Assembly: GCA_946886085.1 (NCBI GenBank) | Contig: CAMPHX010000012.1 | Location: 1-12,202 of the forward strand | Length of the DNA: 12,202 nucleotides | Source: an uncultured Flavobacteriales bacterium | Lineage (GTDB): Bacteria > Bacteroidota > Bacteroidia > Flavobacteriales > Vicingaceae | Direction: 5' to 3' | Shown here: positions 1 through 6,890 of the stretch, one piece after another | How the letters are laid out: each line of letters begins with the position of its first letter | Numbering within the stretch: position 1 is the stretch's first letter | Position numbers and translations under genes: made by a program | Notes under the pieces: generated by a model | The model's database searches: none | The model's input: the letters and a program-made list of their open reading frames with translations, nothing else | What the model was told of the DNA's origin: nothing

Positions 1-2
1 CT

Positions 3-395
3 CCTGGAGATACCTTAGGATACAACTACAATGGAAATTGGTTGTATGCTCAGCAAAGTCAGATTACATTAGATTTTAATGCTGCTTTTCCATCTTATGT
101 AGAACTTCCTAAAGTAACACAATTACCCAACAACATTAGTGAAATAAACATCAATAACCAATTTGAAATTTATCCTAACCCTGCTCAAAACCTAATTACT
201 ATTAATAGAACAGACAACAAAGCTGCTTTTATTGTCATTTATTCTTTATTGGGAAATGTCTGCTACCAAAGCAATTTAAAAAATGATGAACTTTCTAAAA
301 TTATTGATATTAGTAATTTTGCTAACGGTATCTATTTTATTAGCATAAGTGATAATAATGGAATGAAAAACACAAAAAAGTTTGTAAAAAACTAA
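3..395 (+). CDS. C-terminal part of a T9SS-secreted protein (type A sorting domain), 5' truncated
   Basis: The reading frame is open from base 3 and begins before the window, so only the last 130 codons are seen. From about base 162 to the stop the protein is a typical Por/T9SS type A C-terminal sorting domain: the FEIYPNPAQN box, then an IYSLLGNVCYQ strand, an IDISNFANGIYFISI strand and a final basic KKFVKN. In this family the domain directs export across the outer membrane by the type IX system and is removed or used to anchor the protein to the surface. The preceding segment (residues around DFNAAFPSYVELP) is the end of the cargo domain, which I cannot assign. The stop overlaps the folC stop on the other strand by 4 bases. 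T9SS cargo of this type is restricted to Bacteroidota and is the best lineage marker in the window. Confidence 0.9.
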   Translation, partial: PGDTLGYNYNGNWLYAQQSQITLDFNAAFPSYVELPKVTQLPNNISEININNQFEIYPNPAQNLITINRTDNKAAFIVIYSLLGNVCYQSNLKNDELSKIIDISNFANGIYFISISDNNGMKNTKKFVKN

Positions 396-1609
396 ACCAC
401 CTCAGCAACTACAAAGGTACTTCCTCCGATAAAAATCATATCCTTGGCAGTAGCATTTTTTTGAACTGCTTTGTAAGCTGCTTCAACAGATGGAAAAGTT
501 GTACCTGACAAACCAACTGCTGTTGCTTTTTCTGCTAAAGTATTTACATCTAATGCTCTTGGTATGTTGGCCTGACAAAAATAATAAATCGCATTGTTGG
601 GTAATAATTGAAGGATATTGGTAATGTCTTTATCGTTTACCACTCCCAACACAAAGTGTAATTTCTCATAGTCTTGCTCAGCTAATTGAGCTAAAATTAA
701 TTTTATTCCTGCTTCATTATGTCCAGTATCACAAACGGTTAGTGGTTGCTTATTTAATACTTGCCACCTCCCCATTAATCCTGTATTATTTACCACATTT
801 AATAAGCCTTTTTTGATATGGTTTGCTGCAATTTTCCAACCTAATGTTTGAAGGATTTGGATAGTAGCCACTACTGTTTTTTTATTCTTTTGCTGATAGG
901 CTCCTTTTAAATCACTCTCATACTCTTGAGTGGGGTACTCATCTGCAAATTGTATAGGAGCACCCAATTGTCTGGCTTTTTCAATAAAAACAGGCTTTAT
1001 TTCAGGTTGAGTTTCACCAATAACTACAGGAATAGTTGATTTAATTATCCCTGCTTTTTCAGCTGCAATTTTGGCTAAAGTATCTCCTAAAAACTGCGTA
1101 TGATCCATGCTGATATTGGTAATAACAGCAACTTCCGGAGTAACTATGTTGGTAGAGTCGAGTCTACCTCCCAAACCGGTTTCTACAATAGCGATATCTA
1201 CTTTTTGGTTAGCAAAATAATGAAAAGCTAGTCCAACGGTCCATTCGAAAAAAGAAAGCTGTATTTTTTCAAATTCATTTTTGTACTCCTCAACAAAGTC
1301 AATCACTTCACTTTCTGGAATCATTTCTCCGTTAATTTTTATACGTTCTCTAAAATCTTTTAAATGAGGAGAAGTATAAAGCCCAACTTTATAACCTGCT
1401 TCTTGTAAAATAGATGCCAACATGTGCGAAGTCGAGCCCTTGCCATTTGTTCCTGCAATATGCACACATTTAAATTTTTTTTCAGGATGATGTAACAACT
1501 CGCTTAAACGATAAGTATTGTCGAGATTAGCTTTGTATGCTGCATTTCCTATACGTTGATACATGGGCAGCTGACCAAAAAGATAATCGAGTGTTTCAGG
1601 GTAATTCAT
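392..1609 (-). CDS. folC: Bifunctional folylpolyglutamate synthase / dihydrofolate synthase
   Basis: Mur-ligase-family enzyme that adds glutamate to dihydropteroate or to folates using ATP, in the cytoplasm. The sequence has the ATP-binding loop GTNGKGST (residues 53-60), the SPHL motif (80-83), ETGLGGRLDSTN (from 143), the ITNISMDH...EKAGIIK block (about 163-190), a GRWQ motif near 279 and the C-terminal-domain motif CDTGHNEAG near 292. The length of 405 residues is normal for the family. I chose the ATG at 1609 because Bacteroidota homologues usually begin MNYPETLDYL; an in-frame ATG at 1615 would add two residues. It follows tonB in the same direction, but 245 bp containing a repeat element and a possible promoter separate them, so it may be transcribed independently. 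No defects are seen. Confidence 0.95.
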   Translation of the reverse strand: MNYPETLDYLFGQLPMYQRIGNAAYKANLDNTYRLSELLHHPEKKFKCVHIAGTNGKGSTSHMLASILQEAGYKVGLYTSPHLKDFRERIKINGEMIPESEVIDFVEEYKNEFEKIQLSFFEWTVGLAFHYFANQKVDIAIVETGLGGRLDSTNIVTPEVAVITNISMDHTQFLGDTLAKIAAEKAGIIKSTIPVVIGETQPEIKPVFIEKARQLGAPIQFADEYPTQEYESDLKGAYQQKNKKTVVATIQILQTLGWKIAANHIKKGLLNVVNNTGLMGRWQVLNKQPLTVCDTGHNEAGIKLILAQLAEQDYEKLHFVLGVVNDKDITNILQLLPNNAIYYFCQANIPRALDVNTLAEKATAVGLSGTTFPSVEAAYKAVQKNATAKDMIFIGGSTFVVAEVV

Positions 1610-1640
1610 TAACATAAATTTTTTGCAGAAAATACTCTAT

Positions 1641-1672
1641 CGTATTTAATCATAACACAAATAACGTTCAAA
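1641..1672 (-). promoter_or_regulatory. Possible folC promoter (Bacteroidota -33/-7 type)
   Basis: On the minus strand a TTTG (1672-1669) is followed after 20 nt by TAAATACG (1648-1641), a partial match to the Bacteroidota -7 consensus TAnnTTTG. The spacing fits and the start codon is about 32 nt further on. The -7 match is weak and the region is AT-rich, so chance is possible. Confidence 0.25.
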
Positions 1673-1692
1673 TTTCACTAATTCTCATCAAC

Positions 1693-1835
1693 AAACCACA
1701 GAGAAACATAGAAAAAGTTTAAAGAAAAGTCATTCAGAGTAAATCATAATTTTTCCATTTTATGGAAACAAACTATATGAGACTTTATATCATCTATTTG
1801 GATTTAGTAATTAAAACTATGCTACTATGTGGTTT
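1693..1835. repeat. Dispersed inverted-repeat element, copy A (143 bp)
   Basis: The first 19 bases (1693-1711, AAACCACAGAGAAACATAG) match the reverse complement of the last 19 (AAACCACATAGTAGCATAG) at 16 of 19 positions. Each terminus is built of an 8-nt period (CACAGAGA/AACATAGA; CTATGCTA/CTATGTGG). In the interior, 1752-1768 is a perfect hairpin TTTCCAT-TTT-ATGGAAA. It is followed by ACAAACTATATGAGACTT (1768-1785), which matches copy B (4129-4146) at 16 of 18 positions. The element starts 19 nt past the tonB stop in the direction of tonB transcription and lies upstream of folC. It has no coding capacity. It resembles MITE- or REP-like intergenic repeats, but no mobilising enzyme is present here. 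Confidence 0.85.
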
Positions 1836-1854
1836 AAATTGTAGGTTATCCACA

Positions 1855-2637
1855 TTAATTAAGAATGTAAACAAAAGTCATAGTGCCTTTTTGCTCAGCA
1901 GGAGCATCTGCTTTTACATTGAAACGAGCTTCTAGTGCAGCTTCTTTAGAAATCTTATACAAGGTTGGGTTGGTAGTACTAGAGCCTCTTGCTCCGGGTG
2001 TTGCTCTAATCACTTTTCCGTTTTTATCCACCACAATTTCTACCACAACTTTTCCATCTTCTTGTGTCGGATTATTGGGTTTTTTCACTTTTACCATCGA
2101 TCTTCCAGCCAAAGAAAAGTCAACACCATTACCTGTCCCGCCACCGTTGTAGTTACTACTAGTTGGATCTCCATCAATATCACCCTGATCTCCGGGAGTA
2201 GTAGAATTACCATCTCCCGTAGAATTATTATTAGGATTATTCAATGCATCTAGAGCATTAGATAAGTTTTCATCTACTGTTTGCTCTGTTTGTTGTGTTG
2301 TTGTATTTTCGTTGGTAGTGGTAGTAGTATTTTGTGAAGCATTCATCTCCACGGATTCTTCAGTAGTTGTTAAAGCATTTTCTTGAGCAGAACTTGGTGT
2401 AGTTGTTTCGCTTGTGGTAGCATTCTCAGATGAAGACGTACTTTCTGTTGAAGAAGGCTGAACATCACCCATTCCTTCGTCAGTTGTCCCAAAATTAATG
2501 ACCATTCCTCCTGCATTTTCTTCAGGTGGATCTTGGTAAGTCATCCCAAATTGAATAAATAGCAATAATAATAGTAAGTGAAACAAAATCGTTCCAATTA
2601 CTCCGGCTCTACTATTTTTTTCTTGTAAGATTTCCAT
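1855..2637 (-). CDS. tonB: Energy transducer TonB-family protein
   Basis: Inner-membrane-anchored protein expected to carry proton-motive energy from an ExbB-ExbD motor to TonB-dependent outer-membrane transporters. It has one N-terminal membrane segment (about 13-30) containing a histidine at residue 20, where a TxxxH pattern echoes the SxxxH of the E. coli TonB anchor. A long low-complexity periplasmic linker (about 55-165) follows, rich in Ser, Thr, Asn, Gln and Glu. The C-terminal TonB domain (about 178-260) contains GKVVVEIVVDKNGKV and the ALEARFNVKADAPAEQKGTM...VYIL strands. Unlike classical TonB, the linker has no Pro-Glu/Pro-Lys repeats. It starts 39 nt after exbD and completes an exbB-exbD-tonB set. 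The 260-residue length is normal for TonB-family proteins. Its partner receptor is not in the window. Confidence 0.88.
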   Translation of the reverse strand: MEILQEKNSRAGVIGTILFHLLLLLLFIQFGMTYQDPPEENAGGMVINFGTTDEGMGDVQPSSTESTSSSENATTSETTTPSSAQENALTTTEESVEMNASQNTTTTTNENTTTQQTEQTVDENLSNALDALNNPNNNSTGDGNSTTPGDQGDIDGDPTSSNYNGGGTGNGVDFSLAGRSMVKVKKPNNPTQEDGKVVVEIVVDKNGKVIRATPGARGSSTTNPTLYKISKEAALEARFNVKADAPAEQKGTMTFVYILN

Positions 2638-2676
2638 TTATGTTGCTTGATGCTTTATTTTTATTTATTCCATAAT

Positions 2677-3069
2677 TTATTTTGGAGAAGTAGCTAACAC
2701 CAATTTTAATTTGTTCCTATTGGCAATATCCATAATTACCACTACATTTTCTATCGGCACGCTTTTTTCTGCTCGCAATATAATACCCGGATTTTCTTCA
2801 TTAGCCGTCTGCGATAATAATAAGGTTTCTAATTCTTCAACAGCTACCTCATCTTTATTTACATAATATCTTAAATCTTCAGTAATACTAACATTTACTG
2901 TTTGCGGACGAGGAGCTGAATGACTTGCTTTAGGTAAAATAACATCCAACGCATTAGGACTAATTAATGTAGATGCGATGATGAAAAACACCAACAACAA
3001 AAACACAATATCTGTCATACTCGACATATTGAAATTGGTGTTTACTTTATTTTTTGAACGTATAGCCAT
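2677..3069 (-). CDS. exbD: ExbD/TolR-family biopolymer transport protein
   Basis: Single-pass inner-membrane component of an ExbB-ExbD proton-driven motor. The short cytoplasmic N-terminus is followed by one membrane helix that begins MTDIVFLLLVFFIIAS. Asp20 in that helix is the conserved proton-carrying residue of the family. The rest (about 40-130) is the periplasmic domain, with the usual VSIT...YYVN and ILRAEKSVPIENVVVIMDIANR segments. At 130 residues it has typical ExbD length. It lies between exbB and tonB; the 97-bp gap from exbB is unusually long for such an operon and is made of short repeats. TolR is the alternative assignment, but the adjoining tonB favours ExbD. Confidence 0.93.
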   Translation of the reverse strand: MAIRSKNKVNTNFNMSSMTDIVFLLLVFFIIASTLISPNALDVILPKASHSAPRPQTVNVSITEDLRYYVNKDEVAVEELETLLLSQTANEENPGIILRAEKSVPIENVVVIMDIANRNKLKLVLATSPK

Positions 3070-3101
3070 TTTGGTTAATTGTTATTTGTTAATCGTTATT
3101 T

Positions 3102-3127
3102 TCTCGCAAAGACGCCAAGACGCTAAT
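3102..3127. repeat. 8-nt tandem repeat, CGCAAAGA type, copy 1
   Basis: The unit CGCAAAGA is repeated as CGCAAAGA/CGCCAAGA/CGCTAATA in the exbB-exbD gap, 33 nt upstream of the exbD start codon. On the minus strand it reads GCGTCTTTGCGAGA towards the gene. The same motif in the same orientation lies upstream of the lipoprotein gene (11022-11045). Confidence 0.7.
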
Positions 3128-3150
3128 AAATATTATTTGTCTAATCTCTA

Positions 3151-3167
3151 ATTTCAAATTTTCAAAT
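3151..3167. repeat. Short tandem repeat of TTTCAAAT
   Basis: Two exact, adjacent copies of TTTCAAAT (3152-3167) directly abut the exbB stop codon on its downstream side. With the CGCAAAGA repeat and the nearby GTTATTTGTTAAT string (3081-3093, also present near 11051-11063), they fill most of the 97-bp exbB-exbD gap. It could be plain AT-rich slippage. Confidence 0.4.
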
Positions 3168-3883
3168 CAATTAGCCGGCTCATGTAAAATATCTAAAAAC
3201 TCAGTTGTTCTTGCTTCCATTATAAACACAATTTTTTCCACTTTTGCTACCAACGTATTATAACCAATATAGGCAACAATACCAACTATAAGTCCGGCTA
3301 CGGTAGTGGTCATTGCTGTAAAAATTCCTTCCGATAATGTATTCAAATCGACACCTCCGCCACCTTTAGCCATTTCGTGGAAAACCAAAATCATCCCGAT
3401 TACTGTTCCTAAGAAACCTATCATTGGTGCAGCACCAGAGATAGTTGCCAAGGTAGATAAGTTTTTTTCTAACTTGTTTAATTCTAATTTCCCAGTATTT
3501 TCAACGGCTGTTCCAATATCACTTAATGGTTTTCCAATTCTAGAAATTCCTTTTTCTATCATTTTTGCCACAGGAGAAGCATTAGATTTACAAAGCGATT
3601 TAGCAGCATCCATCTTTCCTTCGTGAATAAAATCTTTAATTTGATTCATGAAATTAGCATCTTCTTTACTTGCTGTTTTAATTGCAAAATAGCGTTCCAC
3701 AATAATATAAACAGCTAGTATAGACAATATCAACAGGGTTATCATAATAATTGCCCCTCCAATTCCACCGGAGCTTACCAATTCCCATATAGAAAGTGTT
3801 TTTTCTTCAGAAACTGCCTCCTGAACTACTGTTGATGTAGTATCAGCAGCTACGTTAATTTGTAATAAAATATTATTCATCAT
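3167..3883 (-). CDS. exbB: MotA/TolQ/ExbB-family proton channel protein
   Basis: Inner-membrane proton-channel subunit that pairs with ExbD. Three membrane segments are visible: about 42-63 (GAIIMITLLILSILAVYIIV), 146-170 (ISGAAPMIGFLGTVIGMILVF) and 187-210 (IFTAMTTTVAGLIVGIVAYIGY). The second and third carry the family's small-residue and threonine pattern that lines the channel. A cytoplasmic region with a helical character (about 70-140) links the first and second segments. The 238-residue length is normal. There are two consecutive ATGs (3883 and 3880) and either may start translation. It is the first gene of the exbB-exbD-tonB set. The 309 bp upstream hold repeat copy B, so the promoter should lie between 3884 and about 4049, but no clear -33/-7 pair is seen. 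Confidence 0.93.
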   Translation of the reverse strand: MMNNILLQINVAADTTSTVVQEAVSEEKTLSIWELVSSGGIGGAIIMITLLILSILAVYIIVERYFAIKTASKEDANFMNQIKDFIHEGKMDAAKSLCKSNASPVAKMIEKGISRIGKPLSDIGTAVENTGKLELNKLEKNLSTLATISGAAPMIGFLGTVIGMILVFHEMAKGGGGVDLNTLSEGIFTAMTTTVAGLIVGIVAYIGYNTLVAKVEKIVFIMEARTTEFLDILHEPAN

Positions 3884-4049
3884 AATTATAGATTTTTATA
3901 GTGCTAAAATACGGCTGTTTATAAGCTTAGAGATGGCTAAAAAATGTAATTTGTAAACAGCGAACTGTTAGCTTTTATTGTTCGGAATTTCTTAAATCTT
4001 ATTAAAAAGACAGTTTTAAAATTAATAGAAAACAATTACCCTTAATTAA
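3884..4049. other. Non-coding region upstream of exbB
   Basis: The gene-free stretch 3884-4192 divides into this AT-rich segment and repeat copy B (4050-4184). Here I see no ORF, RNA gene or strong hairpin. A minus-strand TATTTTAG (3911-3904) matches TAnnTTTG at 7 of 8 informative and spacer positions, but no TTG lies at the right distance, so I do not call a promoter. Confidence 0.5.
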
Positions 4050-4184
4050 AATCACATAGTTTTACATAGAAATACATAGCTGTAAAAGACAACTATAGCA
4101 CACACAATAGTGTCCCGATAAAATCGGGACAAACTATCTGAAACTTATTCAGAACTTTTTGTTTGTTTAAAAAACTATGTGGTT
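4050..4184. repeat. Dispersed inverted-repeat element, copy B (135 bp)
   Basis: The left end AATCACATAGTTTT matches the reverse complement of the right end (AACCACATAGTTTT) at 13 of 14 positions. On the left the ACATAG unit recurs three times with a 10-nt period (4054-4079). At 4111-4131 lies a perfect 9-bp hairpin TGTCCCGAT-AAA-ATCGGGACA, at nearly the same offset (61 nt) as the hairpins in copies A and C. The following ACAAACTATCTGAAACTT matches copy A. The element begins 8 nt past the stop of the glycosyltransferase-like gene and lies upstream of exbB. On sequence alone the hairpin could also serve as a terminator. Confidence 0.85.
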
Positions 4185-4192
4185 AAAAAATT

Positions 4193-5614
4193 TTATTTAC
4201 GCTCGAACAATTGTAAAAAAACAGTAGGAGAATGCAGTTCATGAATAGGTTTATAACCTGAATATAAAGCATCTAGTTCTGCATCACTAAAACCATTAAA
4301 CACATTAGAATAAAGTATGTAGTTGTCTTTACCAATATTTTTTGGTTTAAACGAACGAATATCTTCTGCCATAAAAATGATAGCATGGTTTCCTAAAACT
4401 GGAAAAGCTGTTCCTACCTCATGATAAGGAATTTCATTAACATCTAAATAGTCATTCATCTCTAATTGCAAATTATAAAAAGGCAAATGAGCCAAACTAG
4501 CATCCCAACCTTGGGCAATTTTATTAGGATACACCCAAAAATTTCCTACTAAAAGCGAAACAGTCAACACTCCGAAAAGACTTTTTTTAACTACTGAAGA
4601 TGTAGTCACTTTATTTACATAATAGCCTGCTGCCAACAATATCAACAAATATAAAGGCAATAAATACCTATGTCCGGTAAGTTGTTGATAATACAAAAAT
4701 GGAATGATGAAAATGAACGCACTAACTATTATCAATATTAATAACTGTAATGATGTTGATTCTCTCAACAGCTTTTTTCTATACATAATTGCCATAACTA
4801 AAAGAGCCAATACAATCAACACTCTTCCAAAATCTAATATTCGCCAAGCAAATATTCCTATGTTATATAGCACTCCGTTAAAATCATTAGCAATTCTACC
4901 TTCTTCCCAAGCAGAATTGGAATGAGACCAAAACCAACCTGTTGCCTTATAATGATAAAAATGATAGGCTATGAAAAGTAAAAATGGAAAAGCATAAAAC
5001 AATGACTTCATTAATAAAAGGTGTAATGGAAAACCTCTAAAATGTTGTCTTCTTAATGAAAAAATAAAGTCGATTAAAAAAATGGCAAATGCTGCTACTA
5101 TTCCTCTCATACTAATTAAAAACAAGCCAATAAGAGCCAACATTAAAAGTGTTTTTCTATTTTCAAAAACAGCATTAAGTGCCAATAAAAAACAAAAAAG
5201 CAATATAATATCAGGAGAAATCATTGCCGCCTGGCTCAAAAAAGTCGGATCAACCAGCATCATCAACATTGTTAATACCAACACATAAGAAGTACCAATA
5301 AATCGTTTGGCTAATACATAAACCTGATAAACAATTCCCAATAAAAATGGTAACATGGCAAAATGAGCTACCACCAACGATTTACCAAAAAACTGCCATA
5401 TTTTAGCTATATACATCGGCAACAAAGGCACATGCCCCGTATCAATCTGGTTAGGAAGAATAAACGAACGGAAATTATTTTCATAAAAAAAAGTTGCCGG
5501 AGCAGCAACTAAATTAATGGTATCCCAAAAAAAGAAATTATTAGAAACATAAGCCGTAAAGAGTATAAAGAATAAAAAAAATGGAACTACTATTTGAATT
5601 TTTCGACTAATCAT
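4193..5614 (-). CDS. Polytopic membrane protein, probable GT-C-type glycosyltransferase
   Basis: A 473-residue integral membrane protein with roughly ten hydrophobic segments and a soluble C-terminal part from about 375. The first membrane segment (about 7-27) is followed by a periplasmic loop with FFFWDTINL (Asp31) and then DTGHVPLLPMYIAKIWQ (about 58-74). This is the arrangement of the GT-C/GT39 (PMT-like) superfamily, where an acidic residue in the first loop is catalytic and a lipid-linked sugar is the donor. Family membership is inferred from this architecture; donor and acceptor are unknown. It follows the two outer-membrane protein genes with a 24-bp gap and probably shares their transcript. 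Repeat copy B begins 8 nt after its stop. It could instead be a related multi-pass protein without transferase activity. Confidence 0.6.
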   Translation of the reverse strand: MISRKIQIVVPFFLFFILFTAYVSNNFFFWDTINLVAAPATFFYENNFRSFILPNQIDTGHVPLLPMYIAKIWQFFGKSLVVAHFAMLPFLLGIVYQVYVLAKRFIGTSYVLVLTMLMMLVDPTFLSQAAMISPDIILLFCFLLALNAVFENRKTLLMLALIGLFLISMRGIVAAFAIFLIDFIFSLRRQHFRGFPLHLLLMKSLFYAFPFLLFIAYHFYHYKATGWFWSHSNSAWEEGRIANDFNGVLYNIGIFAWRILDFGRVLIVLALLVMAIMYRKKLLRESTSLQLLILIIVSAFIFIIPFLYYQQLTGHRYLLPLYLLILLAAGYYVNKVTTSSVVKKSLFGVLTVSLLVGNFWVYPNKIAQGWDASLAHLPFYNLQLEMNDYLDVNEIPYHEVGTAFPVLGNHAIIFMAEDIRSFKPKNIGKDNYILYSNVFNGFSDAELDALYSGYKPIHELHSPTVFLQLFERK

Positions 5615-5638
5615 TTTTGGGATAATTACCGCCCAAAA

Positions 5639-6190
5639 CTACTTATTTTTTTTAGTTGCGATATTAAATCCAAGTCCGAATGATAAACGAATTTCATTTA
5701 TAGGATAAGGAGGAAGGTTGGATAAATGCTTACCCGACACAAAACGAGCATCTATAAACAAGTGAAACCATTTAGCTGCAAAATAATTAAACCCTGCTAC
5801 AGTAGAAACCAAAGGGGTTACTTCAGTTTTTGAAGTTCCATCATAACGTGTTGCAGCCAATCCGGGCTGAACTCCTATATAAGGCACCAAATTGGATTTT
5901 TTACTAAAATGATATGCCATTCCTGCAAATAATTGATGGTTGACATCCAAACTGTTTTCTTCATTTTTTAGGAAGAAATAAGTATCTCCTCGTGTCGTTA
6001 AAAAGGAGTGAAGAAAATATTCTAAATTTCCGTGAAGAAAAATGTTGTTTTCATTTCTATCGGTAGATTTTCCCATACCTATTGTTCCTTGAAAACGTAA
6101 CAATCCTTCTTTTACAACTAAATCGCTGGTTTGAGAAAATAAATTCATTCCACAAAAAACAAGCACAATAACTAACGCTTTTTTTACCAT
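5639..6190 (-). CDS. Small outer-membrane beta-barrel protein (hypothetical)
   Basis: Starts with a Sec signal peptide (residues 1-19, MVKKALVIVLVFCGMNLFS, cleavage before Gln20, a common Bacteroidota pattern). The mature part of about 164 residues is made of alternating hydrophobic strands, such as LVPYIGVQPGLAATRY, WFHLFIDARFVSG and IRLSFGLGFNIAT. That suggests an eight-stranded barrel in the outer membrane. I cannot name a function. Its ATG lies inside the end of the preceding gene (7-nt overlap, ATGGTAA), so translation is probably coupled. The GT-C-like gene follows after 24 bp. Sequence similarity to its neighbour appears low apart from the shared LVPY strand, so whether this is an old duplication is open. 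Confidence 0.8.
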   Translation of the reverse strand: MVKKALVIVLVFCGMNLFSQTSDLVVKEGLLRFQGTIGMGKSTDRNENNIFLHGNLEYFLHSFLTTRGDTYFFLKNEENSLDVNHQLFAGMAYHFSKKSNLVPYIGVQPGLAATRYDGTSKTEVTPLVSTVAGFNYFAAKWFHLFIDARFVSGKHLSNLPPYPINEIRLSFGLGFNIATKKNK

Positions 6191-6834
6191 AGTTGAGCAA
6201 TTTTAAAATTAACACTTAGAGTAAATAACAAATGCCCTTCCAACGAAAAACCACTATGACCTTCTTTTGCTATATGAATTTCTTTCACTCCATTGTGTTC
6301 GTGCGTTTCTGCATGCACATCGCTTCCTAAATGCATCATGTACTGACTTGATAATGAAATATCAACTATTTCGGAAAGGTTAATGTGCGTACCCAAACCA
6401 ACTTGTGTTGCCGAGCTCAACCTAGAAACTGTTTGTGGTGAATTTGAAGTGTAAATATTATAAGTAGTTCTTACTTTGGTGTAATCAAAACAATGTCCTG
6501 CCAACACATAAGGAACCAACTTTGCTTTAGTATTAAATGGGTAAATCATTACCGACCAACCAATATGGTAATCGTTTCTAGTGGCTAAACCATCAATATC
6601 TTCATTAATAAAATCGGTGAACCATTCCGTATTTATTCTGTTGCTAACTCGTATTCTAAACTGACCTCCAAAGCCAACACCTAAATTTTCAGTCGCTCCA
6701 AAAGTGCTAAATGTATTTCTAACTCCTAAAGAAAATGTTCCTGATTTTTTTTCGGATAATGTTGAAGAAATATCTTCTTGTGCGAAAAGCAACATCGGTA
6801 AGAGAAAAGAAACTATTAAAAGAATTCGTGGCAT
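6184..6834 (-). CDS. Outer-membrane beta-barrel protein with histidine-rich segment (hypothetical)
   Basis: Residues 1-18 form a signal peptide (MPRILLIVSFLLPMLLFA, cleavage before Gln19). The mature part of about 198 residues has beta-barrel character: FSLGVRNTFSTFG, VGFGGQFRIRVSN, YHIGWSVMIYPF, AKLVPYVLAGH and LEGHLLFTLSVNFKI strands, with an aromatic last residue (Trp). Residues 168-201 contain seven histidines plus several acidic residues, in what would be a loop between late strands. That segment could bind metal, but this is only composition. It is first in a cluster with a second barrel protein (7-nt overlap) and a GT-C-like protein, and starts 56 bp after the radA stop. No function is recognised. 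Confidence 0.82.
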   Translation of the reverse strand: MPRILLIVSFLLPMLLFAQEDISSTLSEKKSGTFSLGVRNTFSTFGATENLGVGFGGQFRIRVSNRINTEWFTDFINEDIDGLATRNDYHIGWSVMIYPFNTKAKLVPYVLAGHCFDYTKVRTTYNIYTSNSPQTVSRLSSATQVGLGTHINLSEIVDISLSSQYMMHLGSDVHAETHEHNGVKEIHIAKEGHSGFSLEGHLLFTLSVNFKIAQLW

Positions 6835-6890
6835 AGAACAAATTTTAGTTAATTGTAAAGAAACAACGAATTTTTCTATTTTTTAGTTTG

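Noticed and set aside
1883..2253. Open frames on the plus strand opposite the tonB linker
   Set aside because: They arise from the low-complexity codons of tonB, have no recognisable domain, and the minus-strand TonB assignment is clear.
3102..3127. CGCAAAGA repeats as a possible CRISPR array
   Set aside because: The unit is 8 nt, directly tandem, with no unique spacers and no cas genes.
6835..6890. TTG and TAAAATTTG as a promoter for the barrel-protein genes
   Set aside because: The -7-like box has one extra base, lies only about 4 nt from the ATG and has the wrong spacing to the TTG.
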